Positions 13,726-22,410 of a DNA stretch of 64,000 bases are shown here, in pieces. The notes beneath the pieces are model-generated. The model did no database searches, was not told the DNA's origin, and was given only the letters and a program-made list of their open reading frames with translations. The DNA lies in the NCBI GenBank assembly GCA_022565695.1, contig JAIUME010000006.1, positions 62,001 through 126,000 on the forward strand, read 5' to 3'. Origin of the DNA: Alcanivorax sp. Its GTDB lineage: Bacteria; Pseudomonadota; Gammaproteobacteria; Pseudomonadales; Alcanivoracaceae. The position numbers were made by a program, and so were the translations under genes. Each line of letters starts with the position of its first letter. Positions within the stretch are counted from its first letter, which is position 1.

Positions 13726-15290
13726 GCCGCACCCTCCAGTGCCGACGCCAAAGCTTCCAGTTCGCCTAACGCAGCTTTTAGTTCCCCCATCGCCTCGCCT
13801 GCCAACACACTCGGCTCCGGTAGGTTGGCGGCATCCACGCTGTCACTGTCCTTTAGCCAGGAGATATCCAGTGAATCGCCCTTGTGTTCGGCAATCCACT
13901 GGCGGCTAAAGCGGCGCCAGCGGCTGTGGGCCAGGCGTGGATCGACGCCCTGGTTTTCCTCTGCTTCCTTTGGTAGTTCTATTTTGTCCGAGTGGAAGCT
14001 GTATTCACCTTCAGTGCGCTTGCTGGTGCCATCAGGCTTCTTGCCGTACATCTTCTCGAACGGCTTGAGGTGCTGTTCGCCGAAGGGGGTGCGTTTGCCG
14101 AAGTTGGGCATGTTTGCGCGCAGGTCGTAGACCCAGACGTCTTTGGTGCAGTTTTCTTCCTGGTGTTTGTCTTTGGCGCTGCCTTTGGTGAAGAAGAGGA
14201 CATTGGTCTTGACGCCCTGGGCGTAGAAGATGCCGGTGGGCAGGCGCAGGATGGTGTGCAGGTTGCACTTGTTCATCAGGTCGCGGCGTACCTCGGTGCC
14301 GACGCCGGCTTCGAACAGCACGTTATCCGGCAGCACCACGGCGGCGCGACCGCCGGGTTTCAGGTTGCGGTAGATATGCTGTAGGAAGGCCAGTTGCTTG
14401 TTGCTGGTCTTGTAGGTGAGGTCGTCGCGGGTGATGCTGGCGTCGCCGCCCTTGCTGGTGCCGAAGGGCGGGTTGGCGAGGATCACGTCGGCTTTTTCCA
14501 GAGTGGCGCCGGCCTGGCCGAGGGCGTTGCCCAGGTGCACCACGCCTTCGGCGTCACCTTCCATGCCGTGCAGCAGGCAGTTCATCAGGGCCAGGCGGCG
14601 GGTGCCAGGCACCAGTTCGATGCCCACATAGGCTTTGGTGCTCTGGAAAGTTTTCTGTTTTGCGGTCAGGTCGTAGAGTTCGTCGGTCTGGCTCTTGATG
14701 TATTCGTGGGCGGCAATCAGAAAGCCCGCGGTGCCGGCGGCCGGGTCCTGGATGCGTTCGCCGGGTTGTGGTTTCAGGCAGTACACCATGGTGTTGATCA
14801 GGGCGCGTGGGGTGAAGTACTGGCCGGCGCCGGATTTGGTTTCGTTGGCGTTCTTTTCCAGCAGGCCTTCGTAGAGATCGCCGAGGCCGTCTTTCTGGGC
14901 GCTGAACCAGTCGATCTGATCCAGTGTCTTGATCATCTGTTCCAGATGGCGCGGCTCGCGCAGGCGGGTCTGGGCGTCGGCATAGATGGCGCTGATCAGC
15001 GGGTCGTCATGCACCGGCTTGCCGTTGGCGTCCTTGCCGGTGGACAGGCTGAGCAGGATGCGCTTGTAGTCGTTGAGCAGGTTGATGCCGGAGCGATTGT
15101 TCAGATCGGTCCAGCGGCAGCCTTCGGGCAGCGGGTGTTTCTTGAGGGTGCCGGCCTCTGTGCTCTCGTGCACCATCTTGATAAACAGCAGCAGCACCAG
15201 CTCGGTGACATAGTCGGAATAGTTGATGCCGTCGTCGCGCAGGACGTCGCAGAGGTTCCAGAGTTTCTGAACGATGTCGTTGTTGGTCAT
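13722..15290 (-). CDS. hsdM: Type I restriction-modification DNA N6-adenine methyltransferase subunit
   Basis: A protein of 522 residues. The N-terminal helical HsdM domain begins NNDIVQKLWNLCDVLRDDGI. The SAM-binding motif I is DPAAGTAGFL (near residue 180) and the catalytic motif IV is NPPFG (near 275), the signature of N6-adenine methylases. It transfers methyl groups to the host copies of the HsdS target. The start ATG 15290 has GAGAG upstream and lies 21 bp after the fic stop. A C-terminal helical tail follows for contact with HsdS. Confidence 0.95.
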   Translation of the reverse strand: MTNNDIVQKLWNLCDVLRDDGINYSDYVTELVLLLFIKMVHESTEAGTLKKHPLPEGCRWTDLNNRSGINLLNDYKRILLSLSTGKDANGKPVHDDPLISAIYADAQTRLREPRHLEQMIKTLDQIDWFSAQKDGLGDLYEGLLEKNANETKSGAGQYFTPRALINTMVYCLKPQPGERIQDPAAGTAGFLIAAHEYIKSQTDELYDLTAKQKTFQSTKAYVGIELVPGTRRLALMNCLLHGMEGDAEGVVHLGNALGQAGATLEKADVILANPPFGTSKGGDASITRDDLTYKTSNKQLAFLQHIYRNLKPGGRAAVVLPDNVLFEAGVGTEVRRDLMNKCNLHTILRLPTGIFYAQGVKTNVLFFTKGSAKDKHQEENCTKDVWVYDLRANMPNFGKRTPFGEQHLKPFEKMYGKKPDGTSKRTEGEYSFHSDKIELPKEAEENQGVDPRLAHSRWRRFSRQWIAEHKGDSLDISWLKDSDSVDAANLPEPSVLAGEAMGELKAALGELEALASALEGAA

Positions 15291-15311
15291 GGGGCTCTCA
15301 GGTTGCTGAAT

Positions 15312-16418
15312 TCAGTGATAAGGCTGTAACTGGTTGCTGTCGCTAGTCATCAGGCGTAGCAGCCTCGGGTTGAGAAACAGCTTTTCATTGCCGGCGGTCT
15401 GTTCTTGCAGTACGCCGATTTCTGTCAGTTGCTTGAGATACACCGAGGCGGTTTGCCGCTTGGCAATATCTTTATCGACCAGGTTGCTGATGCGGCAGTA
15501 GGGCTGCTCGAAGATAATCTGTAGCAGCTCGTGGCTGTAGACTTTTGGCAGCTTTTCTCTTATGTGTTGTCCGGTCTGCGTCATGAGTTCGCGCATGGCG
15601 GCGATTTTATCGCAAGTCCAGGCGGATACCTGTTCCACCCCCTTGAGCATGAATATGATCCATTCCTCCCAGTCACCGGTACGGGTGACCTGGGTCAGGA
15701 GGCGATAGTAATCATTTTTGTGCTGAACAATGTACCGGCTCAGATACAGGATGGGCAGGGTCAACAACTGTTGTTCCAGCAGATACAGCACGTTGATGAT
15801 GCGTCCGGTTCGGCCATTGCCGTCGTGGAAGGGGTGAATAGCCTCAAACTGGTAATGGCTGATGGCCAGCTTGATCAGCGGGTCTGTGTCGTCTTCGCCG
15901 TGCAGGTAGTTTTCCCAGTTGGCGAGTAGGTCGCGGAGCAGTTTCTCGCCACAGGGCGGGGTGTAGATGGTTTCGCCGGTCGCCTGGTTGCCGATAATGG
16001 TGCCGGGGACTTTACGGATATCCATGTCCACACCCTTGAGGGTGCTGCATATCTCCACGGCGGTATTGGTACAAAGCGGCTTGCGTTGGAGGTGGACGAA
16101 GCCATCGTAAAGTGCCGTCCGGTATCTCAGGGCCTCCCGGGTTGCCGGGTCGGCCCCCCGGTCTTCCTGCAAGTAACGGAAAAGCTTGTCGGTGGTGGTG
16201 ACGATATTCTCAATCTCGGAGCTGTCCTTGGCTTCCAGCAGGGGTAGCAGATTGATCAGCAGGGTCTGGTTGGGAATGAGCTCTCCGGCCTGCTTTAGCT
16301 CGGCCAGCGCCGCACGGGCGGGAATGCATGCCTTGAGGATAGCTACCGTTTCGGTGGTTTCCCGGGCCGGTGGAAGGGGCGGCAACAGGTTGTAGGGCTC
16401 GTCAGGTTTCCATGCCAT
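15312..16418 (-). CDS. Fic-domain AMPylase with autoinhibitory helix and C-terminal winged helix
   Basis: A protein of 368 residues. The Fic core motif HPFHDGNGRTGR starts at His195, with the full HPFx(D/E)GNGRxxR signature, so AMP transfer is expected. The N-terminal part contains SSEIEN (Ser66-Asn71), matching the (S/T)xxxE(G/N) inhibitory helix of self-restrained class II Fic proteins. The last 90 residues resemble a winged helix (RISNLVDKDIAKRQTASVYLKQLTEIGVL) followed by a short wing. MAWKPDEPYN is taken as the start (ATG 16418) because AAGGA is eight bases upstream; ATG 16445 would add nine residues. It sits between hsdR and hsdM. An array of TGTCGAT boxes lies upstream. Confidence 0.92.
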   Translation of the reverse strand: MAWKPDEPYNLLPPLPPARETTETVAILKACIPARAALAELKQAGELIPNQTLLINLLPLLEAKDSSEIENIVTTTDKLFRYLQEDRGADPATREALRYRTALYDGFVHLQRKPLCTNTAVEICSTLKGVDMDIRKVPGTIIGNQATGETIYTPPCGEKLLRDLLANWENYLHGEDDTDPLIKLAISHYQFEAIHPFHDGNGRTGRIINVLYLLEQQLLTLPILYLSRYIVQHKNDYYRLLTQVTRTGDWEEWIIFMLKGVEQVSAWTCDKIAAMRELMTQTGQHIREKLPKVYSHELLQIIFEQPYCRISNLVDKDIAKRQTASVYLKQLTEIGVLQEQTAGNEKLFLNPRLLRLMTSDSNQLQPYH

Positions 16419-16468
16419 GTACAAATTCCTTAATAATTTCGACATAGGTCGTGATTCTGGCCAGTCTA

Positions 16469-16559
16469 TGTCGATGCGATAAACATGGCAATGATCTGTG
16501 TCGATAAAGCGCTAAAAAATCGACACTTATAGGTGTCTGTGTCGATGCAATCAACATGG
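16469..16559 (-). promoter_or_regulatory. TGTCGAT box array upstream of fic
   Basis: Between hsdR and fic lie two 20-bp direct repeats 71 bp apart (16469-16488 and 16540-16559; 18 of 20 bases identical; shared core TGTCGATGC with a trailing AACATGG). Between them are another TGTCGAT (16499-16505) and its inverse ATCGACA (16519-16525), forming a dyad spaced by 13 bp. The stretch is AT-richer than the flanking genes and ends 24 bp before the longer possible fic start. It looks like an operator/promoter region. Confidence 0.6.
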
Positions 16560-16578
16560 TCTGGGCAGGGGGGCCGGA

Positions 16579-19500
16579 TCAGGCACTCTCCTGGGGCCAG
16601 ATGGTCTCATTCAGCTCTTCCAGCACGGTATCCAGCTGCTCGCCCAGCACCTTGTCGAGCCGCTTGGCGCCGCCGTCTTCGGAGAAGCGAGTGTTCACAA
16701 ACTCCCTGTCGATGATGACCTCGTGCACCAGTTGCCTGGCCAGGCGATCCAGCCATTTGCGCTGGGCCGGGGTCCAGGTGTGCTGGCTGAGGATGTTGTC
16801 CATGGCCCGGGCGACCCGTTGCTCGAACGGGACCAGGGCTTCGCCCAGGGCGGCGCGGCGGATATGGCCGAGGATGCTGGCGGCGATATCCCGGTTGGTC
16901 TGGTCGCGCACGGCGCTGCGCAGCTTGGCTTCCGAGTAGCCATTGGCGTCGAGCAGTAGTTTCACTTCGCGCAGTTGTTCGCGGGTCAGGTCCCGTGGGC
17001 GGTTGACCACCACGGCCAGGGCGGCGGACTGGTTGATCTGTGCGCGGATAAAGTGGTTGAAGCTGTCCAGGTAGTCTTCCGGCCGCTTGTGGTCGCCGTA
17101 GCTCTGGGCGCGATCGCGGATCTCGTCTTCGTGTTCGGAGATGACCGGCAGGTTGTCGCTGCCCACCAGGGCCCGCACTTCAGTGAGCTGGTTGAGCAGG
17201 CCGCTGTGTTCGCGCAGGAAGTCGGCGGCCCGGCGTGGGCCGAGCTGGTGCAGGTGCTGGTGCAGGGATTTCGGTTCCACGCCCCAGAGCTGCTGCAGTT
17301 CATCGAGCTTGGCCTTGAGTGCTGGCCGGCTTTCGGCCTTGTGGTCGGCCTTGCGCAGGATGCGCATCAGTTTCTGGCTGAGCTGGCTGAGCACCACGTC
17401 GGCCTGGCTTTCGTCGGCCTGTTCGCCGGGGCTGTGCAGGGCCTTTTCCAGCTGCTGTGCGTCGCTGAGTTCGTCGACCAGTTGTTCCAGGGTGATATTC
17501 GGGTCGCGCACCAGCGGCTTCATGGTGTTCACATCCTGCAGGGCGGCATAGATGTCCACCGGGTCGTAGATGCGGAACACGGTCTTGCCGATGTCGTCGC
17601 AGCGGCGGGTGGCGCGGCCGATCATCTGTTCGTAGAGGATGCGCGAGCGCACCCGGCGCAGGAACACCAGGTGGCAGATGGGCGGCACGTCGATGCCGGT
17701 GGTGAGCAGGTCCACGGTGATGGCGATGCTCGGGTAGCGTTCGTTCTTGTAGCGGCGGATCAGTTGGTCGACCTTGTCGCTCTGGCCGGTGATTTTGGCC
17801 ACGGCGGCCTGGTTGTAGTCGCCGTTGTAGAGTGCTTTGAAGGCGTCGTCGAGCAGCCGCTTGACCATGTCGGCGTGCAGGTCGGTGGCGCAGAAGATCA
17901 GGGCCTTCTCGTCGCCGAACGGGTCCAGTTCGTTAACCAGCTGTTCGCAGATGACCCGGTTGAAGTTTTCGTTGATCACGCGGCGGTTGAAGGCCTCGAC
18001 ATCAAAATTGAGTTCGTCTTCCAGCTCGGTGGTGTCGACTTCACCGGTCTGGGTGTTGATGACGCTGACCGGGGAGCCTTTCTCGAAACGGATCCCCTCC
18101 TGGGTGAGCAGGGTTTCATAGCGGATGGGGGGCTCGTGGTCGATCAGCCAGTCGTCCGCCACGGCTTCGCGGTAGGAGTAGGTGAAAACCGGTTTGCCGA
18201 AGATTTCTGTGGTGTGTCGGGCCGGGGTGGCGGTCAGGCCGATGCGCACGGCATCGAAGTAGTCGAGCACCCGGCGGTAGCTGGAGATGTACTGGCTGGC
18301 GTCGCGGGTGGCCAGTTCGCCTTCGGTCATGTCCTGGTCGAGGGTATAGCCGCGGTGGGCCTCGTCGATAATGATGCAGTCGAACTGATCAATTGGCGGC
18401 GGTTCGTCGCTCATAAACAGGCGCTTCACCATGGCCTGCACGGTGGCGACCTGGATGCGGGTTTCCGCAGCGGCTGCCATATCGCCCAGCTCGGCGACGT
18501 TATAAATCTTGCTCAGGGTCTGGTTCTGTTCCAGCGGTGCTTCGTTGAAGGCGTCGATGGCTTGCTGGCCCAGAGCGGTACGGTCTACCAGAAACAGGAT
18601 GCGGTGGAAGCGCTCTGTTTTCAGAAAGCGGTACATCAGGCCGATGATGGTGCGGGTCTTGCCTGTGCCGGTGGCCATGGCCAGCAGGGCGCTGCGTACG
18701 CCGTGTGCCAGGGCGGTTTCCGTAGCAAGAATCGCTTGCTCCTGATAGCCGCGCAGCTTCAGGTAGCCGAAGGGTTCGTGCTTGAGCAGCTTGTCAGCGT
18801 TTTCCTGGTCGCGTTCCAGCAACTGGAGCAGGCCGCCAGGGGTATGGAAGTGGGGCAGGGCACGACGAGTGTTACTCGGACGGCGAACGTCACGGAACCA
18901 TGTGCCGGACTGTTCCGCCAGCTGCGGCACGTAGGGCCTGCCGTTGCAGGAGTACACAAACGGCACTATGAAATGCCCCGTCTCTTCCGCAGGCCAGGCG
19001 ATGGTGCGGCCAGCCAGCGTCCAGGCGCCCACCAGTGGCGGTTCGACCTTGAAGCCCTGGCTGTACCGCTCTGCCTGGATGATCTTGCCTGCGACGTTGG
19101 TGTTTTCTTTCTTGGCTTCGACTACCGCAATGGGGGTGAGGCCGGCGAACAGCACGTAATCGGCGCGGCCCTTGTTGCCATTGTGATCGGTCGGCCATTC
19201 GGCGATGGCGCGGTTGATGCCTTTCTCCGGGCGAGCACCTTTCTGCCAGGTCAGCTCCTGACTGTCCGCTTCCCAGCCCATTGTAACCAGCTGCTGGTCG
19301 ATCAGGATGCGAGTCAGTTCCTCATTGAGCACCAGTGTATCGCTGGCGGCGCGAGTTTGGCGGGCCACGGTGCGGCGTTGCTCGCCAAGGGTTTGTTCGC
19401 CCTTGGTGCTGAGCTGTCGTTGCAGCGCCTGGATTTTCTGCTCGTAGGCCTGCTGTTGCTGCGCCAGGGCCTGCTCATGCTGACGGGCCTGTTCGGCCAG

Positions 19501-20106
19501 GGTCCGGGACTCCTCGTCCATGGCCAGCGCCAGCGCTTCGTATTCGGCCTTTTCCTGCTCGATAAGCTTGCTGAGTTGCTGGCTGCTGTCGAGCTCCAGA
19601 TTGGCTTGCTGAAGCTCATGGCGCAGCTTCTCGATATCAGTATGCAGCTGCCGCAGCTGGGCGCTGGGGTCGGCGGGTGGCGCAAAGGGGCCGGACTTGA
19701 AGCTGGCCCCTGCCTTGCCGAAGGAGCGGTGGAACCAGATTGCCAATTCGCGGGCCAGCTTGAGCCCATCCATGGCTTCTCTGTGACGGGTGCGAAACTG
19801 GTGGGTGGCGCGGTTGCCCTCGACGCGCAGGGTATGGAACAGCTCCTTGATCTGCGGCTCCAGCCGCAATTCGCGGTTCAGCCGATACAGAAGGTCGGTC
19901 TGGCTGGTCTGTTGATCGAATTCGACACCGGCCTGGACGGCCAGATGTTGCGCCAGAGCCTCACCAAGCTGACGCAGTTTGATCAGGGTGGTGTTGGGGT
20001 CACTGGCAAAGGCTCGCTCGGCGGCACCGGCCAGCTCCACGAACAGCATGTCGTGCTCCGCCAGAAAGCCGAAATTGGATGATGCCGCGCCGGTGTGTCC
20101 TTCCAC
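16579..20106 (-). CDS. hsdR: Type I restriction endonuclease subunit R
   Basis: A protein of about 1175 residues. An N-terminal helical domain (SNFGFLAEHD, then DPNTTLIKLRQLGE) is followed by a coiled coil rich in Gln and Glu. The PD-(D/E)XK nuclease (GRADYVLFAGLTPIAVVEAKK) comes next, then a superfamily 2 motor with Walker A MATGTGKTRT and motif II IDEAHR, motif VI in GRATRRC, and a C-terminal helical domain. It translocates DNA and cleaves unmodified DNA as part of HsdR2M2S. GTG 20106 is preferred for GGGGAG six bases upstream and because the conserved start lies just after it; an ATG at 20253 would add 49 residues with no family likeness. It is the first gene of the hsd run. Confidence 0.93.
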   Translation of the reverse strand: MEGHTGAASSNFGFLAEHDMLFVELAGAAERAFASDPNTTLIKLRQLGEALAQHLAVQAGVEFDQQTSQTDLLYRLNRELRLEPQIKELFHTLRVEGNRATHQFRTRHREAMDGLKLARELAIWFHRSFGKAGASFKSGPFAPPADPSAQLRQLHTDIEKLRHELQQANLELDSSQQLSKLIEQEKAEYEALALAMDEESRTLAEQARQHEQALAQQQQAYEQKIQALQRQLSTKGEQTLGEQRRTVARQTRAASDTLVLNEELTRILIDQQLVTMGWEADSQELTWQKGARPEKGINRAIAEWPTDHNGNKGRADYVLFAGLTPIAVVEAKKENTNVAGKIIQAERYSQGFKVEPPLVGAWTLAGRTIAWPAEETGHFIVPFVYSCNGRPYVPQLAEQSGTWFRDVRRPSNTRRALPHFHTPGGLLQLLERDQENADKLLKHEPFGYLKLRGYQEQAILATETALAHGVRSALLAMATGTGKTRTIIGLMYRFLKTERFHRILFLVDRTALGQQAIDAFNEAPLEQNQTLSKIYNVAELGDMAAAAETRIQVATVQAMVKRLFMSDEPPPIDQFDCIIIDEAHRGYTLDQDMTEGELATRDASQYISSYRRVLDYFDAVRIGLTATPARHTTEIFGKPVFTYSYREAVADDWLIDHEPPIRYETLLTQEGIRFEKGSPVSVINTQTGEVDTTELEDELNFDVEAFNRRVINENFNRVICEQLVNELDPFGDEKALIFCATDLHADMVKRLLDDAFKALYNGDYNQAAVAKITGQSDKVDQLIRRYKNERYPSIAITVDLLTTGIDVPPICHLVFLRRVRSRILYEQMIGRATRRCDDIGKTVFRIYDPVDIYAALQDVNTMKPLVRDPNITLEQLVDELSDAQQLEKALHSPGEQADESQADVVLSQLSQKLMRILRKADHKAESRPALKAKLDELQQLWGVEPKSLHQHLHQLGPRRAADFLREHSGLLNQLTEVRALVGSDNLPVISEHEDEIRDRAQSYGDHKRPEDYLDSFNHFIRAQINQSAALAVVVNRPRDLTREQLREVKLLLDANGYSEAKLRSAVRDQTNRDIAASILGHIRRAALGEALVPFEQRVARAMDNILSQHTWTPAQRKWLDRLARQLVHEVIIDREFVNTRFSEDGGAKRLDKVLGEQLDTVLEELNETIWPQESA

Positions 20107-20408
20107 CCCTGTCTCCCCGTTTCGTTGCACCGCTAATTGTTTTTGAGCGACCTGTTGGACATACGGTGCAAGTCGGATGGTAAGTGGCTGGCATCGGCAG
20201 AACAACTCCGGCGTCATCCTGGCCGATGCGCCGCGATTCGGTAGTTGCATCATGTTGCGTGGTCAGCGGCGCGACCAGGAGAGTCGCCCCGGTCGGGGCG
20301 GGGCATCGGCTTGCAGCACGACGACAGGCCTCACCTTGCCCAACTTGCGACCCAGATCGGGATTCGGGCGTACCCGGATTTCGCCAAGGCGGGGTGCCAC
20401 CAGCAAAG
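20107..20408. other. Non-coding gap upstream of hsdR
   Basis: The 302 bases between the preferred hsdR start and the abiE operator region hold no credible gene in either direction. The stretch should contain the leftward hsdR promoter. An in-frame extension of hsdR (to ATG 20253) is open here but unlike relatives. No convincing -35/-10 pair was found for the minus strand. Confidence 0.4.
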
Positions 20409-20517
20409 GTTTATATAAACGTTCCAAGGCGGCGATTTGCGCCGTTTATAGCTGCTCTAATAAACCTTGAGGGTCGCCCCGGTTTACTATAATCTGAATA
20501 TCCGGCGATAATCGCCG
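20409..20517 (+). promoter_or_regulatory. abiE promoter flanked by paired operators
   Basis: The -10 is TATAAT (20488-20493), with a TTGAGG-like -35 at 20467-20472 (15-bp spacer, short). Two 15-bp elements bracket it: CGGCGATTTGCGCCG (20430-20444) and the perfect dyad CGGCGATAATCGCCG (20503-20517), 12 of 15 bases identical. Further upstream is a 12-bp palindrome GTTTATATAAAC (20409-20420). AbiEi proteins are known to repress their own promoter by binding inverted repeats, so these are likely AbiEi operators. Confidence 0.65.
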
Positions 20518-20539
20518 TAATTTAAGAGATTTCCAAACT

Positions 20540-21316
20540 ATGGCTGGTACTCCTCCTCGATCCGAATGGTTGGAAAAGGTGCATTTCGGTCAGTTTGTCA
20601 CGCGCCAGTGGTTGCTGGGGCGGGGCGTGTCCCTGCATGCCCTGGATAACGCGCTGAAGTCGGGCAAGCTCGAGGCTTTGGCTCGGGGGGTGGTGGCTCG
20701 CCCGGGCGTTGCCATTACATGGGAAGCTGCAGTGGCATCGCTGGACCGGTTGTTGCCGGAGCCGGTTTATGTCGGCGGCCTGTCCGCGCTTGCCGAGGCA
20801 GGGCTTGGACACTACCTGGATGTCTCGGAGAGCCTGCATCTTTATTCTCCGGCGCGTGCGCCAGCCTGGCTGGGGAAATTGCCTTTGCAGACACGGTTTG
20901 TCTGGCACAACACTGCGAGATTGTGGGACATGCAGGCACTATTGGCCGCAGACAGCCTGCGCCGGCACAGCCTGTCGAAGAACACCGGATGGATGATGGC
21001 ATCGCCGGAGCAGGCGTTCATGGAGGTGTTGTCGGGTGTGCCAAACGTGGTCAGCTTCGAGCATGCTGACAACCTCATGCAGGGGATGAGCGCCTTGTCC
21101 CCGCGCAGACTGGACGTCCTGCTCAGGGCAAGTCGTCATATTCAGGTCAAAAGGTTGTTCTTTTTCTTCGCAGACCGCTATGGCTATGCATGGCGAAAAC
21201 GCCTTGATCCGGAGCATTACGATCTGGGCTCGGGAAAGCGCAGTATTGTTGCGGGAGGAAAGCTGGACAGGACCTATCTGATTACAGTCCCCAGGAGCTT
21301 CCATGGATCGGAATAG
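20540..21316 (+). CDS. abiEi: AbiEi antitoxin (type IV toxin-antitoxin)
   Basis: A protein of 258 residues. The N-terminal winged-helix region (FGQFVTRQWLLGRGVSLHALDNAL, then KLEALARGVVARPG) is the DNA-binding part of AbiEi, and the following AbiEi C-terminal domain includes a YVGGLSALAEAG block and a late basic stretch. AbiEi counteracts AbiEii without binding it (type IV) and represses the operon. The start ATG 20540 lies 23 bp after the promoter-proximal dyad, fitting autoregulation. It overlaps abiEii by 14 bp. The gene order and overlap are typical. Confidence 0.88.
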   Translation: MAGTPPRSEWLEKVHFGQFVTRQWLLGRGVSLHALDNALKSGKLEALARGVVARPGVAITWEAAVASLDRLLPEPVYVGGLSALAEAGLGHYLDVSESLHLYSPARAPAWLGKLPLQTRFVWHNTARLWDMQALLAADSLRRHSLSKNTGWMMASPEQAFMEVLSGVPNVVSFEHADNLMQGMSALSPRRLDVLLRASRHIQVKRLFFFFADRYGYAWRKRLDPEHYDLGSGKRSIVAGGKLDRTYLITVPRSFHGSE

Positions 21317-22226
21317 CCCTTATTACAAGCAGGTGAAACTTCTGGTACGAGTGCTACCTTTTGTTGCGGAGCATGAGTGTTTTGCATTAAAAGGCGGAAC
21401 TGCCATAAACCTGTTTGTGCGAAACATGCCAAGACTGTCGGTAGATATCGACCTGGTTTATCTGCCTGATAATGATCGAGAAGCCGCTCTGCATGACATT
21501 GCGGCCACGCTGGATCGACTTGCAAGTAGCCTTGAAAAATCGCTTGCCGGGGCAAGGGTGACGAGAAGCTATCAGGACAAGGCGGACAGATTGTGTCTGG
21601 TGCTCGCGCAAGACGGGGTCACGATCAAGATAGAGCTTTCTCCTGTGCTGCGAGGGGTGGTTTACCCTCCGGAAGTCAGGCAAGTGGTGGAAGGGGTCGA
21701 GAGCGAGTTCGGCTATGCGGAGATCAAAGTCGTTGCACTGGAGGATCTCTACGCCGGCAAGCTGTGCGCCGCTTTTGACAGGCAGCACCCCCGTGATTTT
21801 TTTGATGTGCTGTTGCTGCTTGAAAATGAAGGCATTACCGACGGAATACGAAAAGCCTTTCTTGTCTATCTGGTAAGTCATCAGCGGCCCATGGAGGAAT
21901 TACTGAAAACGCAATGGGCGTCGCTGGAGCCCTCTTTTGAGGCAGAATTCAAAGGTATGTCATCACTGGATGTCAGTGTTGACGATCTCTTTGCTGCTGC
22001 TCAGCGGGCGCAGGAGTCGCTGCTGTCAGACTTTACTGATGATGAACGGATGTTCCTTTGCAGCATATATGAGGCGCGCCCTGACTGGACGCTGCTTGGC
22101 GTAGATGGTGTGGAGGGGCTGCCGGCTGTGAAGTGGAAGCTTCATAATATAGCTAAGATGGGTGCTCCCAAACGAGAGGCATCCTTGAGCGCGCTCAAGC
22201 GCGTCCTGGCATTGAAGCCATCATGA
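21303..22226 (+). CDS. abiEii: AbiEii nucleotidyltransferase toxin
   Basis: A protein of 307 residues of the DUF1814/AbiEii fold. Motif I is FALKGGTAINLF (near residue 32-43), followed by RLSVDIDLVY with the two metal-binding aspartates, then KIELSPV (motif III-like) and LEDLYAGKLCAAFDRQHPRD with the conserved Lys and Asp of motif IV. AbiEii toxins transfer nucleotides, in relatives to tRNA, and cause growth arrest during phage infection. All catalytic motifs are present. The start ATG 21303 lies within abiEi. It is the last gene of the defence island; core-like genes follow. Confidence 0.9.
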   Translation: MDRNSPYYKQVKLLVRVLPFVAEHECFALKGGTAINLFVRNMPRLSVDIDLVYLPDNDREAALHDIAATLDRLASSLEKSLAGARVTRSYQDKADRLCLVLAQDGVTIKIELSPVLRGVVYPPEVRQVVEGVESEFGYAEIKVVALEDLYAGKLCAAFDRQHPRDFFDVLLLLENEGITDGIRKAFLVYLVSHQRPMEELLKTQWASLEPSFEAEFKGMSSLDVSVDDLFAAAQRAQESLLSDFTDDERMFLCSIYEARPDWTLLGVDGVEGLPAVKWKLHNIAKMGAPKREASLSALKRVLALKPS

Positions 22227-22410
22227 TGCGCACTCTCCCTTGTTTCGAGGTTCGCGCCTGACCCCTCGATTGCTGGTCAAACGTTCAGGAGTCGGATTGA
22301 CCGTATAGCTCACCACAAGCGCCGGTTGTTGGCTGGGGTCATGGTGCCCCGGCATGGGTGCACTAGAATCCTCCGCATGTATCCCTTCTGTACAAAACAG
22401 GATCAACAGC

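Noticed and set aside
16975-20082. Open frame of over 1000 codons on the plus strand opposite hsdR
   Set aside because: It lies wholly antisense to hsdR, has Val/Gly/Leu-rich low-complexity translation typical of antisense frames in GC-rich DNA, and matches no domain, whereas hsdR has every expected motif.
20107-20253. Longer hsdR starting at ATG 20253
   Set aside because: The extra 49 residues are unlike HsdR N-termini and lack a ribosome-binding site; GTG 20106 has GGGGAG at six bases and the conserved sequence begins just after it.
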